A stretch of DNA of 64,000 bases from JACKBC01 sp041391125 (GTDB taxonomy: Bacteria > Chloroflexota > Anaerolineae > Caldilineales > Caldilineaceae), in assembly GCA_041391125.1 (NCBI GenBank), contig JAWKON010000003.1, positions 195,022-259,021 of the forward strand, in the 5' to 3' direction. Position numbers and translations under genes: made by a program. Under the pieces are notes generated by a model. It was given only the letters and a program-made list of their open reading frames with translations. It did not search any database and was not told the DNA's origin. Shown here piece by piece: positions 1-8,314 of the stretch (within the stretch, counting starts at the first letter, position 1; the number at the start of each line of letters is the position of its first letter).

Positions 1-2
1 TT

Positions 3-536
3 AAGTATAAGGGATTGACGGCTGACGCCTATTTTGGGGAAAATTTGGATGAGTGTAGCTATCGCGATGTGTATGTCTTGGCCGGGCAGAACATTAGCAA
101 AAGCGGCCCAGGCAAACCAAGCTCAGGGCAGGGCGTGAATGTCGGTATTTACGAGTATAACTACTGTACCGGTGAAATGCTCAAGGCTGTATTCGGCTAT
201 GCCCCGGTTGATGGCAACAGCTTCCAGATCGACAAAAAGCTGAATGGTGCGCACGTAGTCGTCGCCGTTCCCGTTACGGATGCAGTGACGGGCGCGTCCC
301 TTACGCTCAATGTGGACCTGACCTGGATAGGTGTTGGCGAGGTGAGCAAGAACCGTTCGCAGTATCAATATCAAACCAAAGGGTGCCGCTACTCCAGCCG
401 CTTCAGTGGCTCCTATCGCCAGGCCACTGCGGCCGGTACGATCAGCGATGGCTCGGTAAACTACGCCAACAGCTTGGCCTTTGGCGATCTGCAATCGGCC
501 AGCAGCGGCGAGATGACGGTTGGCTGTGGCTTGTAA
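3..536 (+). CDS. C-terminal part of a secreted protein of unknown function (cut by window start)
   Basis: The reading frame is open to the left edge of the window, so the true start lies outside; the first possible start inside is a TTG at 15. About 175 residues are visible. The sequence is rich in Gly, Ser, Thr, Tyr and Asn, has scattered cysteines (CSYRD, NYCTG, KGCRYS and the end VGCGL) and short beta-strand-like stretches, as expected for an exported beta-rich protein. No signal peptide, membrane segment or known motif is visible in this part. It ends just before a strong palindrome that can serve as its terminator. I do not recognise the family. Confidence 0.6.
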   Translation, partial: KYKGLTADAYFGENLDECSYRDVYVLAGQNISKSGPGKPSSGQGVNVGIYEYNYCTGEMLKAVFGYAPVDGNSFQIDKKLNGAHVVVAVPVTDAVTGASLTLNVDLTWIGVGEVSKNRSQYQYQTKGCRYSSRFSGSYRQATAAGTISDGSVNYANSLAFGDLQSASSGEMTVGCGL

Positions 537-564
537 ATCATCATTGGGAAGTCGCTTGTAGATC

Positions 565-597
565 AAACCTGTCAGGTCTACCAGACCTGACAGGTTT
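565..597. repeat. Perfect palindromic intergenic repeat (CCTGTCAGGTCT family), possible bidirectional terminator
   Basis: Two 15-base arms (AAACCTGTCAGGTCT and its complement) are separated by ACC and followed by TTTTAA. It lies between two convergent genes, where it can end transcription in both directions. The same palindrome core occurs at 54442-54472 with loop CGC, so it is a dispersed repeat and not a one-off terminator. Confidence 0.8.
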
Positions 598-610
598 TAA
601 TTCCGCGTAT

Positions 611-2644
611 TCACTCTCGCATGGCCAACATACGCAGCCCGTTGGCCACAACGAGCAGCGTGCTGCCTTCATGTCCCACCACGCCCAGCGGCAGCGGCAG
701 CACAAAACCAGGAATAAGCAGCGGCAGGAGCACGGTGGCCGTCACCAGCAGCACAATGACGCTGACCGAAAAGATCAAGTTTTGCTGCACAATGCGACCG
801 GCCCGTTTGCTCAAGCGCAATGTAAAAGGCAGCTTCGACAGATCACTGGCCATCAGCACGAGATCGGCCGTTTCCAGCGCCACATCGGTGCCGCCAGCGC
901 CCATGGCCACGCCCACCGTGGCCGTGGCCAACGCCGGGGCATCATTCACGCCGTCGCCGATCATCACCGTGTTGCCGCGCGCCGAGAGCTGCTTGATAAT
1001 TTCTACTTTCTGTTCGGGCAGCAAATCGGCGTAAACCTCATCAATGCCCACCTCCCTGGCCACCTTTTGCGCCACATCGACATTATCGCCAGTCAACATG
1101 GCGATCTTTTTCACACCGACGGCGCGCAACTGGGCGATCAGATCTTTGGCTGAGTCTCGTAGGGCATCGGCCACGGCTACAAATCCCATGACCTCCGATT
1201 TTTCACCATGGCGCTGGCGCACAACCAGAATTGCCGTTTGGCCCGCCCCTTGTAATTCGCGGCCGATTATAAACACCTCTGACGCCAGTTCGATATTCAA
1301 TGATTCAAAAAGTTTGGCGTTGCCGAGATAGATAGTCTCCTGATACGGGCGTCCCTCTGCATCCGTACGTCTATAGCTGGCGCGAATCCCATGCCCGGCA
1401 ATAGCCTCAAATTCGTCGGGCGTCTCCAAGGAGAGACCAAGCTCTTTGGCCCTGGCCACGATGGCCGCCGCAATATGATGCTCGCTGAGCTGCTCGGCGC
1501 TGGCCGCACTTTGCAATAGGTCGGCCTCTGTAAAGTGGTTGAATGTTTTGATGGCTGTCACCATAGGCTTGCCGTGGGTCAGCGTGCCGGTCTTGTCAAA
1601 GGCGATGGTGTCAATCTGCGCCATGCTTTCCAGATACGCCCCACCTTTGAAGAGCACCCCGTGCCGGGCGGCCGCCGCAATGGCGCTCAAAATGCTGGCC
1701 GGCGTACTGATGATCAAGGCGCACGGGCTGGCCACCACCAGCAGCGTCATGGCGCGGTAGAAAGTGTTGGCAAACGGCTCGTTGGCAAAGAGACTCGGAA
1801 TCAAAATGGCGATAGCTGTTGCGCCAATTACTACATAAGTGTATGGCTGGCTTAGCCGGTCAATCAAATGCTGGGTGGGGGCGGCGTCTTCGCGCGCCTC
1901 TTCCACCAAATTGATGATCTTGCTCAACGTGCTCTCGGTGGCCAATTTGGTGACTTCGATTTCCAGCGCGCCGCTGCCGTTGATCGAACCCGCAAAAGTG
2001 TTATCACCCTGCTCCTTATGGACGGGTACGCTTTCGCCCGTAATTGGACTTTGATCCACTGAACTGACGCCAAAGGTGACTTTGCCATCCACCGGAATGC
2101 GCTCGCCCGGTCGCACTACCACCACATCACCGACAACCAATTCTTCCACCGGTACAATCAAGCTCTGCCCATTGCGCCGCACCTCGGCTGCTTCAGGCCG
2201 CAACTCAGCCAACGCTTTGATGGCCTCGCGCGTACGCTCCAGCGCAAATGTTTCCAGCGCGCCGCTGAGCGTAAAGAGGAAGAGCAGCAGCGCGCCTTCA
2301 TGCCAGGCGCCAATGATGGCTGCCCCAACCGCGGCCGCGATCATCAAAAAGTCAATATCGAGTTTGCCCTGCCGCGCCTGCTCCATAGCGCCAGTAAAGC
2401 CCGTGTAGCCGCCGGCCCCATAGGCCACAATCGCCATTAGCATAATGGCCCATCTCGGCAAAATACCAAGTGCTTCACCCGCCCAGCCGACAGCCAACGC
2501 AATGAGCGTAATCGCGGTCAGAATTAATTCATAATTTGAGCGCCAGGAATGGAATAGATCACCCAGCGCGCTAACGGGTGCGCCAGGATTAGGCGATAGG
2601 GTTGGGCTTTCTACCCTTATGGATGATGCTGAATTTGGTGACAT
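611..2644 (-). CDS. P1B-4-type heavy-metal efflux ATPase (candidate Fe(II)/Co(II)/Zn(II) exporter)
   Basis: A 677-residue membrane ATPase that should export a divalent transition metal using ATP. Visible motifs in order: actuator TGES at 202-205; the membrane metal-site motif SPC at 306-308; phosphorylation site D350 in DKTGT; a SEHH motif at 387-390 where most relatives have SEHP; hinge GDGVNDAP at 563-570; and HEGST at 658-662 in the last membrane segment. SPC together with HEG[GS]T is the signature of the P1B-4 subgroup, which includes cobalt exporters and the PerR-controlled iron exporter PfeT of Bacillus. There is no N-terminal CxxC metal-binding domain. The gene starts 21 bp after the stop of a Fur-family regulator gene, so the two are probably co-transcribed and metal- or peroxide-controlled. 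The substrate is inferred only. Confidence 0.9.
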   Translation of the reverse strand: MSPNSASSIRVESPTLSPNPGAPVSALGDLFHSWRSNYELILTAITLIALAVGWAGEALGILPRWAIMLMAIVAYGAGGYTGFTGAMEQARQGKLDIDFLMIAAAVGAAIIGAWHEGALLLFLFTLSGALETFALERTREAIKALAELRPEAAEVRRNGQSLIVPVEELVVGDVVVVRPGERIPVDGKVTFGVSSVDQSPITGESVPVHKEQGDNTFAGSINGSGALEIEVTKLATESTLSKIINLVEEAREDAAPTQHLIDRLSQPYTYVVIGATAIAILIPSLFANEPFANTFYRAMTLLVVASPCALIISTPASILSAIAAAARHGVLFKGGAYLESMAQIDTIAFDKTGTLTHGKPMVTAIKTFNHFTEADLLQSAASAEQLSEHHIAAAIVARAKELGLSLETPDEFEAIAGHGIRASYRRTDAEGRPYQETIYLGNAKLFESLNIELASEVFIIGRELQGAGQTAILVVRQRHGEKSEVMGFVAVADALRDSAKDLIAQLRAVGVKKIAMLTGDNVDVAQKVAREVGIDEVYADLLPEQKVEIIKQLSARGNTVMIGDGVNDAPALATATVGVAMGAGGTDVALETADLVLMASDLSKLPFTLRLSKRAGRIVQQNLIFSVSVIVLLVTATVLLPLLIPGFVLPLPLGVVGHEGSTLLVVANGLRMLAMRE

Positions 2645-2665
2645 GCGGTCAATTATCCTTTAAGT

Positions 2666-3103
2666 TTAGGTTGTTTGCGTTTGTGTTTGACAACTCTGGC
2701 AGAGCCCATATACATCAATCTTGCTGATCCAGGGCTGAAACTGGGCTTCCACTGGTACTGTAGCCTCCAACTGGGCTAACAGCTCGGGCGCCGAATAATC
2801 TATGATTTGATGACATCGCATACAAATCAAGTTGACGTGCGGCTCTACGTCGGTTTCATAGTGCGTATGTTCATCGCCAAAGCCAATTTCGATAATGGCG
2901 CCCAGATTTGTGAGTAAGTTCAACGTGTTGTAGACCGTTGCCCGGCTAATTTCTGGGTGGCTGGCCGAGATTGCGGCGAAAGCCTGATAAGGTGTCGGAT
3001 GTTGATCGGTTTCGGCCAGGTACTGGCAGATCACGCGTCGTTGCTCTGTTATCCGATGTCCTGCATTCTTTAAGATGTCGGTAAAAAAGTCTGCCGTCTT
3101 CAT
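2666..3103 (-). CDS. Fur/PerR-family metal-dependent transcriptional repressor
   Basis: A 145-residue Fur-superfamily repressor. The N-terminal winged helix contains HRITEQRRVICQYL and the recognition-helix region SRATVYNTLNLL. The C-terminal half has the histidine-rich regulatory metal site (around HTHYETDVEPHVNL) and two CxxC pairs, CMRC and CQSC, which form the structural zinc site. Two 15-bp operator-like palindromes lie just upstream, so autoregulation together with the downstream P1B-4 ATPase is likely. A PerR-like role (peroxide and iron) fits the operators and the ATPase subgroup. A Zur or Fur role cannot be excluded from sequence alone. Confidence 0.92.
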   Translation of the reverse strand: MKTADFFTDILKNAGHRITEQRRVICQYLAETDQHPTPYQAFAAISASHPEISRATVYNTLNLLTNLGAIIEIGFGDEHTHYETDVEPHVNLICMRCHQIIDYSAPELLAQLEATVPVEAQFQPWISKIDVYGLCQSCQTQTQTT

Positions 3104-3123
3104 GATATATAGAATATTATTAT

Positions 3124-3138
3124 TTAGAATGGTTCTAA
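3124..3138. promoter_or_regulatory. PerR/Fur-box-like operator 1
   Basis: TTAGAATGGTTCTAA is a 6-3-6 perfect palindrome resembling the PerR box TTATAATNATTATAA. It ends about 20 bp upstream of the start of the Fur-family gene, where a bound repressor would block the promoter or early transcription. Confidence 0.7.
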
Positions 3139-3185
3139 TTTATAAAGCTATTATAGCACCGGAGACGGTCGTTGTCAAGCCTTAA

Positions 3186-3200
3186 TTAGAATCATTCTAA
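3186..3200. promoter_or_regulatory. PerR/Fur-box-like operator 2
   Basis: TTAGAATCATTCTAA is a perfect 7-1-7 palindrome, with the same arms as operator 1 and 62 bp further upstream. Two copies in front of one regulator gene support specific binding. Confidence 0.75.
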
Positions 3201-3210
3201 AATTAGAGGG

Positions 3211-3249
3211 GCCAATAAAAAAGCCGCATCAACTTTCGGTTGATGCGGC
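3211..3249 (-). terminator. Intrinsic terminator of acpP
   Basis: On the minus strand, an 11-bp G/C-rich stem (GCCGCATCAAC at 3223-3233 pairing with 3239-3249, 5-base loop) is followed by TTTTTTATT. It lies 77 bp downstream of the acpP stop codon. Confidence 0.85.
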
Positions 3250-3325
3250 CGTAGGCTTCGTGCTATGCTCTTGTAAGTGTCAGAGGTGCAAAATGGGTGA
3301 TTGGGAAAGAACGCGGATCTAAAAA

Positions 3326-3559
3326 TCAGGCTCCATCTAAAAAGGTGACGGCATCACCCACCGACTTGATCATCTGCGCTTCTTCATCGCTGATGTCGCC
3401 ACCAAACTCTTCTTCAAACGCCATGATTAGCTCCACCAGATCTAGACTATCGGCTTCTAGATCGTCACGGAAATTGGCGTCCATTGTAACATCACCAGGA
3501 TCGACGCCAAGCTGTTCAACAATGATGTTTTTCACTCTCTCAAAAGTGCTGTCGGCCAT
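3326..3559 (-). CDS. acpP: Acyl carrier protein
   Basis: A 77-residue acidic protein of the usual ACP length. It has the DSLDLVEL helix-II motif, whose serine carries the 4'-phosphopantetheine arm that holds the growing acyl chain in type II fatty acid synthesis. The neighbouring GVDPGDVTMDANFRDDLEADSLD region matches ACPs closely. A good ribosome site (AAGGAG) lies 8 bases before the ATG. The gene appears monocistronic: a terminator follows, and no other fab gene is nearby, which differs from the common fabD-fabG-acpP-fabF order. Confidence 0.96.
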   Translation of the reverse strand: MADSTFERVKNIIVEQLGVDPGDVTMDANFRDDLEADSLDLVELIMAFEEEFGGDISDEEAQMIKSVGDAVTFLDGA

Positions 3560-4124
3560 ACTGAGATTCTCCTTTTGAAACGTATTGCAAAGTTGTTTTA
3601 TGCGCTTTTATTTGGTAAAACCATAAGCTTTGTTATTGTTTGGCCCGATAGCAGGTTCGAACATACTGGGCTCGGTCATAAAGTCAAATTTTCTATCCCA
3701 CTAAAAATATGACTCTATGACAACTGCAAGTATAACAGTGCTACGGACCGGTCAAAAATGACTGCGCGGCCATTGTAGTCAGTGGCGCGCAACCTGTCAA
3801 ACTCGGTGAACCAGGGTGTGGCATACTTCGTGATAGCATTATTTTGCCCCATCGAAAAGGGCTGCAACCTGATTCCTTTTGGTAAAACACTATACAAATC
3901 GAATAGTTGCGGTCAATTCAAAAATCTGTCATACCTGCTGGTTTCAGGTCAAGTGGCGACACCATGAGAACAGAACTGCAACTCAGCCGTAACTATTGCA
4001 TGCGCTAAACTCATCATCGCAAATGGATAGCAATGGATAAGTGAACAGGGAATTTACAATATCACTTTTTGCAGAGTTATCTATATGGGAATTGATAGCA
4101 AAATTACATCTTTCGTTCCCACTG
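3560..4124. other. Gene-free stretch upstream of acpP
   Basis: AT-rich sequence with only short overlapping ORFs on both strands, none resembling a known protein and none with a convincing ribosome site. It must contain the acpP promoter, but I cannot place it with confidence. The motif AGGTTCGAAC near 3653 recalls a tRNA T-arm, but no acceptor stem or CCA end accompanies it. Confidence 0.5.
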
Positions 4125-4361
<237 letters not shown>

Positions 4362-4425
4362 GGGGGTATTCACGCGAATCCCAGAAAATTACGCTATATT
4401 GCTTAGACCACTACGCCCGCATTCG

Positions 4426-4434
4426 TGCTATTAT
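4426..4434 (+). promoter_or_regulatory. Extended -10 promoter element of the second candidate small RNA
   Basis: TGCTATTAT is an extended -10 (TGn plus TATTAT at 4429-4434). It lies 8 bases before a short hairpin that would form the 5' end of the transcript. The -35 region (around TTAGAC, 4403-4408) is weak, which is tolerated with an extended -10. Confidence 0.45.
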
Positions 4435-4440
4435 ACAAAT

Positions 4441-4545
4441 CAGAGTAGAACCGGTGCAGTCTACTCAAATTCTCCTCCTCCTTTTGGGTTTTCTTTCTCC
4501 TTGCAAAAGAGCCGAAGCTTGAGCTTCGGCTCTTTTGCATTTGCA
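4441..4545 (+). ncRNA. Second candidate small RNA, about 100 nt, with a CU-rich anti-Shine-Dalgarno segment
   Basis: Predicted parts in order are a 5' hairpin (GAGTAGA 4443-4449 with TCTACTC 4460-4466), an unpaired pyrimidine stretch containing CTCCTCCTCCTTTT at about 4472-4485, and a 16-bp terminator hairpin at 4503-4538. This is the classic layout of a bacterial trans-acting small RNA. The general plan matches the RNA candidate just upstream, so the two may be related. No expression evidence is available from sequence. Confidence 0.5.
4503..4538. terminator. Bidirectional intrinsic terminator
   Basis: A 16-bp perfect stem (4503-4518 with 4523-4538) has a TTGA loop. CTCTTTTGC stretches flank both sides, so it can end the small RNA candidate on the plus strand and the glycosyltransferase-like gene on the minus strand. 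Confidence 0.85.
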
Positions 4546-4588
4546 ACATTGCTGTCTACCACTTTCTCAACAAATCAAAAATTTCACT

Positions 4589-6923
4589 TCAAGGCAACGG
4601 CGCCAGGCGCAGGCTGTGGCCTTCAACTGTCAGAGTAGGGCGGTGAGCGGCGCCATCATAAGGAATGTCAAATTCTCCCCTAACAAATTCACCGCTTTGC
4701 CATTGGGCTGTAGCATAATCGGCGCCAGCTAGTGGCGACCCTAATTCCTGGTTGCCCAGCCGCAAAACAAATTCCAGATTGGCCGGCCATTGATCGGGCA
4801 ATGGCGTGGGAGCTCGCCAGTAGAGCGTCACATGGAGGGTGTCGCCCGCTTCTAGATGTTGCGCTGGCGCGTGGGCAAAACCCACTTTATATGCATTGTA
4901 GCCCACAAACTGCACCGGTCCGAGCTGTGCATTGTAACGATGTTGCATGGGGATGATGTCCAGCGGAAGGGTGATTTCCGTGCGGCTCACCTCGATTTGC
5001 CCCAATGACAGTGCGTCGGCATCGCCCACGCGCGCGCGGTCGCCCGATTGTGCATCATAAAGTACCGCAATGAGCCGGTAGAGGCCCGGCGGCGTCCCTG
5101 GGGGAATGGCCAAACCGTGATTATCCGTAATGGTTTCATCCGTGGCCCAGGTGGTGGTGGGATGCAAACCACCGGCCGGCTCGCTATCGCGTTGGGCCAC
5201 AATTTGCTCGCGCGGGTTGAGCAATTGCAGGCTGATTTTATACGCGCGCGGCTGTGGCGTGGGCGACTGCCACAGCAACCGCACCAGCATCACTTGCCCA
5301 GCCGGAATCGGCCCGATCGACGCAGTCTTGTGGTCATTACCAGGATGACACCATTCGATCAAGCGAATCTGATTGTCCCAAGTCGGTAGCTTGGCGAACG
5401 GTTGGCAGGTCAAATCGCCGCCCAAAGTGTAATTGACAAAGCGCAGATTGCCCTGCCAGCTTTCTACCCCTTTGAACGCATTCTGATCCAGCCAGCTTTC
5501 TACAACGCGCTGGGGATCCGCCTCATCAGTGGCCCAAAACAGGGCGAAGATTGAATGGCGATTGGCCGCAGCCGCGGCAAGCACATCTGTCGTCTGCTGT
5601 GGGTCGGCCGGGCGCTGTTGCGGCAGCGCCAGCGTGGGAATGGCGCCATTATAATAACGCCATACTTCCTGCTGACCGGGCGCGTCCAGCACTACCAGTC
5701 GCGCTGCAGGTTGCCCGCGGCCTGCACGCCGCGCCGCGCCTGCATAATTGTATGTCGCGGGCGGTTAGGATCGACAGTAACCCCGGTAGCGCAAAAATAG
5801 CAACGGCAAATGCCGCCATCGCCGCCACAGTGGCCCATGCAATTTGCCATAGGCGTGCATATTGAACGCTGCACACCACGCTGGCAGCGGCTCAAAGAGC
5901 CCAGGCCGGCGCCAGCCTCAGCAAATTGAGAAACGCTTCTGTCAAAGCTGGCAAACATGATCAAAATGGGGGCAGCCCAGCCATAAATCAAAGCGATGAG
6001 CGCCGCATTCAGTTCGTTCGTTGTATCTGCGGGCAGCCCTCCACAGGCTATAGACACCCAGCAACGGCAGCAAGCCCATGAGCAGCGGCCAGGTTAGGTC
6101 GGCTGTATTGCGCAGCGGGCCAAGGGCTAACGTTCGCAAGGTGAGTTCCAGCCCGGTCACAACGGAGGTGGCTGCGCCGCCTTTAGGCCAGTTGAGCAGC
6201 CCGCGACTGATGGCCGTGGGCAGCGGGGCAGATAACTGATCGCAATGAGAGCGTTGAGCAGCAAAAAGCGCCCCAGCGGGCCAAAACGATGGGGCGCCGC
6301 GGGATGGCTCGCCCAGTGATAAAGATAGGCGGCCCCCGCGGCACCCAACAAAATGGGGAAACTATAGTGAGTCCACAACCCAGCGCTGCCAATCAGCACA
6401 AATCCCAGGCGCCTACAACTCCGGAGCGCAGATTGGATTGCGCAATATGAGCTTGCCGTTCCTGCTCAATTATTGCCAGCAGAGCCCAAAACAGTCCTGC
6501 GCTCTCGAGCGCCAGCAGTATGTACATGCGCGCTTCCTGGCTATAGTATATCTGCAGCGGATGCAGCGCCGCCAGCCATGCGGCCAGCAGTGCGGGGATG
6601 TGACGGCTGTCTGGCGAGGCAGATGCGGTCAAACGGCAGCCAATTTGATATATCACCCAAACCAACAAACAGCCAGCCAAAGCCGAAAAGCTGCGCATGC
6701 CCACCGCGCGGCGCCCGCAGATCTGCGTCCAAATCTTAAGCAGCCAATAATAGCCGGGCGGGTGAATATCGGCGGCGGCATCGGCGGCAATCTGCGCAAA
6801 CGAGCGTTCCGTTAACGCCCACGTGTTGCCTTCATCGCTCCAAAGGCTGCTGGCGCCCAATGCATAAAAGCGCAAAAAGGCGCTGATCAGCAAAATAAGA
6901 ATGAGCGGAATATGTTTGCGCAT
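4589..6923 (-). pseudogene. GT39-type (PMT-like) membrane glycosyltransferase, broken by at least five frameshifts
   Basis: Read across frames, the minus strand encodes one protein of about 775 residues. The N-terminal piece (start ATG at 6921-6923) has a first membrane segment, then SDEGN, the acidic catalytic motif of the first loop, and HPPGYY further on, both typical of dolichyl-phosphate-mannose-type transferases. Fragments in other frames at roughly 6400-6160, 6160-5942, 6057-5880 and 5879-5700 supply more membrane helices (GLWTHYSFPILLG, WPLLMGLLPLLGVYSLW, AFAVAIFALPGLL). The last 367 residues (5692-4589) form a soluble beta-rich C-terminal domain in one intact frame. It would sit with the glycoside hydrolase upstream in a cell-surface carbohydrate operon. 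The number of shifts suggests either real decay or poor consensus here. Confidence 0.7.
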
Positions 6924-6941
6924 GACCAGTGGTGGTATTTC

Positions 6942-7024
6942 GGTGATTGGATGATTGGGCCTGGGGATAGGGGATTGAGCCTCGCGCGTGTCCCTCTCCC
7001 CTATCCCTGATCCCCGAGCCCCAA
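6942..7024. repeat. Palindrome-like intergenic repeat of the CCCTATCCCTGATCCCC family
   Basis: Complementary GGGATTG/CAATCCC-type segments flank a spacer in the short gap between two minus-strand genes. The segment CCCTATCCCTGATCCCC recurs at about 59856-59872. The repeat overlaps the upstream extension of the glycosyltransferase reading frame, which is why I place that start at 6923 and not at 7028. Confidence 0.6.
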
Positions 7025-8308
7025 TCATCTTAACGAAGTGGCATATGCCTTAAAACTCTCATAAACGGGCTGCGGCGTAAAGTCGGGGGCCAGCAGGCGG
7101 AAATAGGCTTCGGGTTGGCCATTGCGCTCCCATTCATCGGTGGCGCGTTTGAGATACCATGTGTTGGCCGCGCCCAGCCAGGGCCATGCGGTGCGGATGC
7201 GCTCATACGCGATGGGCAGATAACGCGCCTGCGTTTCCAGAGTAACTTTGCCATAGCGCGGTTCAACGCTATCGGGGGCGGCGTTCCAATTCATTTCAGA
7301 AATCCAGAGCGACTTGTGCGCATCGCCATTTTGCACCATCAGATCGCGCACAAATTGATGATGGCTAAAATTGATGACGCGGGGGTGCATGCGGCTGTCG
7401 GTGGGGCCGCTCCACAAGCCATAGCCTTGCACGGCGCCGATGTCAAAATAGGGGGCGGCGCCGGCATCGTACATGCGCTGCAAATAGATCAGATCGTTTA
7501 GGCTGTTAAAGGCGGGCGGCTGAGTGTCCGGCTGTAGATCAATGGTGGCGGCCATGGCGGCGGCGATGATTACCACATTGGGGTCGGCCTGGCGGGCCGC
7601 CGTGGTGCTCTGACGCAGCAATTCCACATAGGCTTCAGGGCTTAGCGGCTGATCGCCCCATTCGCGGTGCGTGTTGGGCTCATTCCACAATTGATAATAG
7701 CGCACACGCCCCCGATAGCGGCTGACCACGGCGGCCGTAAAATCGGCAAAGTCGGCGTAATTATCGGGCGGGGCTTTTTCGCCGATTTCATCGCCGCGCG
7801 CCCGCGTCCAGGCGGGTGGATTGCTCAGGCGGACAATCAGCTCCATGTGGTATTTTGCGGCCAGTTCCACAATCTGGTCGTATTTGTCCCAGGCCGAGCG
7901 ATAGGGTTCGTGGCGGCGATCTTCAAAGTCGCCTTTGCCGTGAATTTCGATGTCTTCCCACGGGAACTCTTGGCGCAACCACGTAAAACCAGCCGCGGCC
8001 GCCATTTGCACGGCCCGTTCGCGCTTGGCGGGTTCGGCTTCCTGCTCCAGAAAAACGTTAATGCCAAAAGGGAGCGTGTCACGTTCCCGCGGCGCCGCGT
8101 CGGGCGCCAAATGGAGCCGCGGTCGCCACAGGTCGCCCGCCAGATCGCTCAAGCCTTTGATCTGCGGCAGAAAATCCTCCTCGCCGGTATGATTCCACAT
8201 CCAGGTGCGGGCCGGCGGACTTTGCAGGATAGAAAAAGTCAGCCCGCCCAAGATGAGCAGGCTGACCCAAAGCACCATTGTTTGGTGAAAAGCTTGTTTC
8301 ATGCGCAA
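7025..8308 (-). CDS. Membrane-anchored glycoside hydrolase, GH39/GH5-like TIM barrel
   Basis: A 427-residue protein with one N-terminal membrane segment (about residues 10-28), which should place the catalytic domain outside the cell. The domain looks like a clan-A (beta/alpha)8 hydrolase: the acid/base candidate is E210 in QLWNEPN at the end of strand 4, and the nucleophile candidate is E338 in LWISEMNWN at the end of strand 7. GFTWLRQEFPWEDIE near residue 110 is typical of the strand-2 region of GH39-like enzymes. The substrate cannot be told. It precedes the broken GT39 gene on the same strand and follows the lipoprotein gene by 6 bp, so the three probably form an operon for surface polysaccharide. 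Confidence 0.8.
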   Translation of the reverse strand: MRMKQAFHQTMVLWVSLLILGGLTFSILQSPPARTWMWNHTGEEDFLPQIKGLSDLAGDLWRPRLHLAPDAAPRERDTLPFGINVFLEQEAEPAKRERAVQMAAAAGFTWLRQEFPWEDIEIHGKGDFEDRRHEPYRSAWDKYDQIVELAAKYHMELIVRLSNPPAWTRARGDEIGEKAPPDNYADFADFTAAVVSRYRGRVRYYQLWNEPNTHREWGDQPLSPEAYVELLRQSTTAARQADPNVVIIAAAMAATIDLQPDTQPPAFNSLNDLIYLQRMYDAGAAPYFDIGAVQGYGLWSGPTDSRMHPRVINFSHHQFVRDLMVQNGDAHKSLWISEMNWNAAPDSVEPRYGKVTLETQARYLPIAYERIRTAWPWLGAANTWYLKRATDEWERNGQPEAYFRLLAPDFTPQPVYESFKAYATSLR

Positions 8309-8314
8309 GAGTGT

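Noticed and set aside
3645..3690. tRNA-like AGGTTCGAAC stretch
   Set aside because: No acceptor stem pairing, no anticodon arm and no CCA end at the expected distances.
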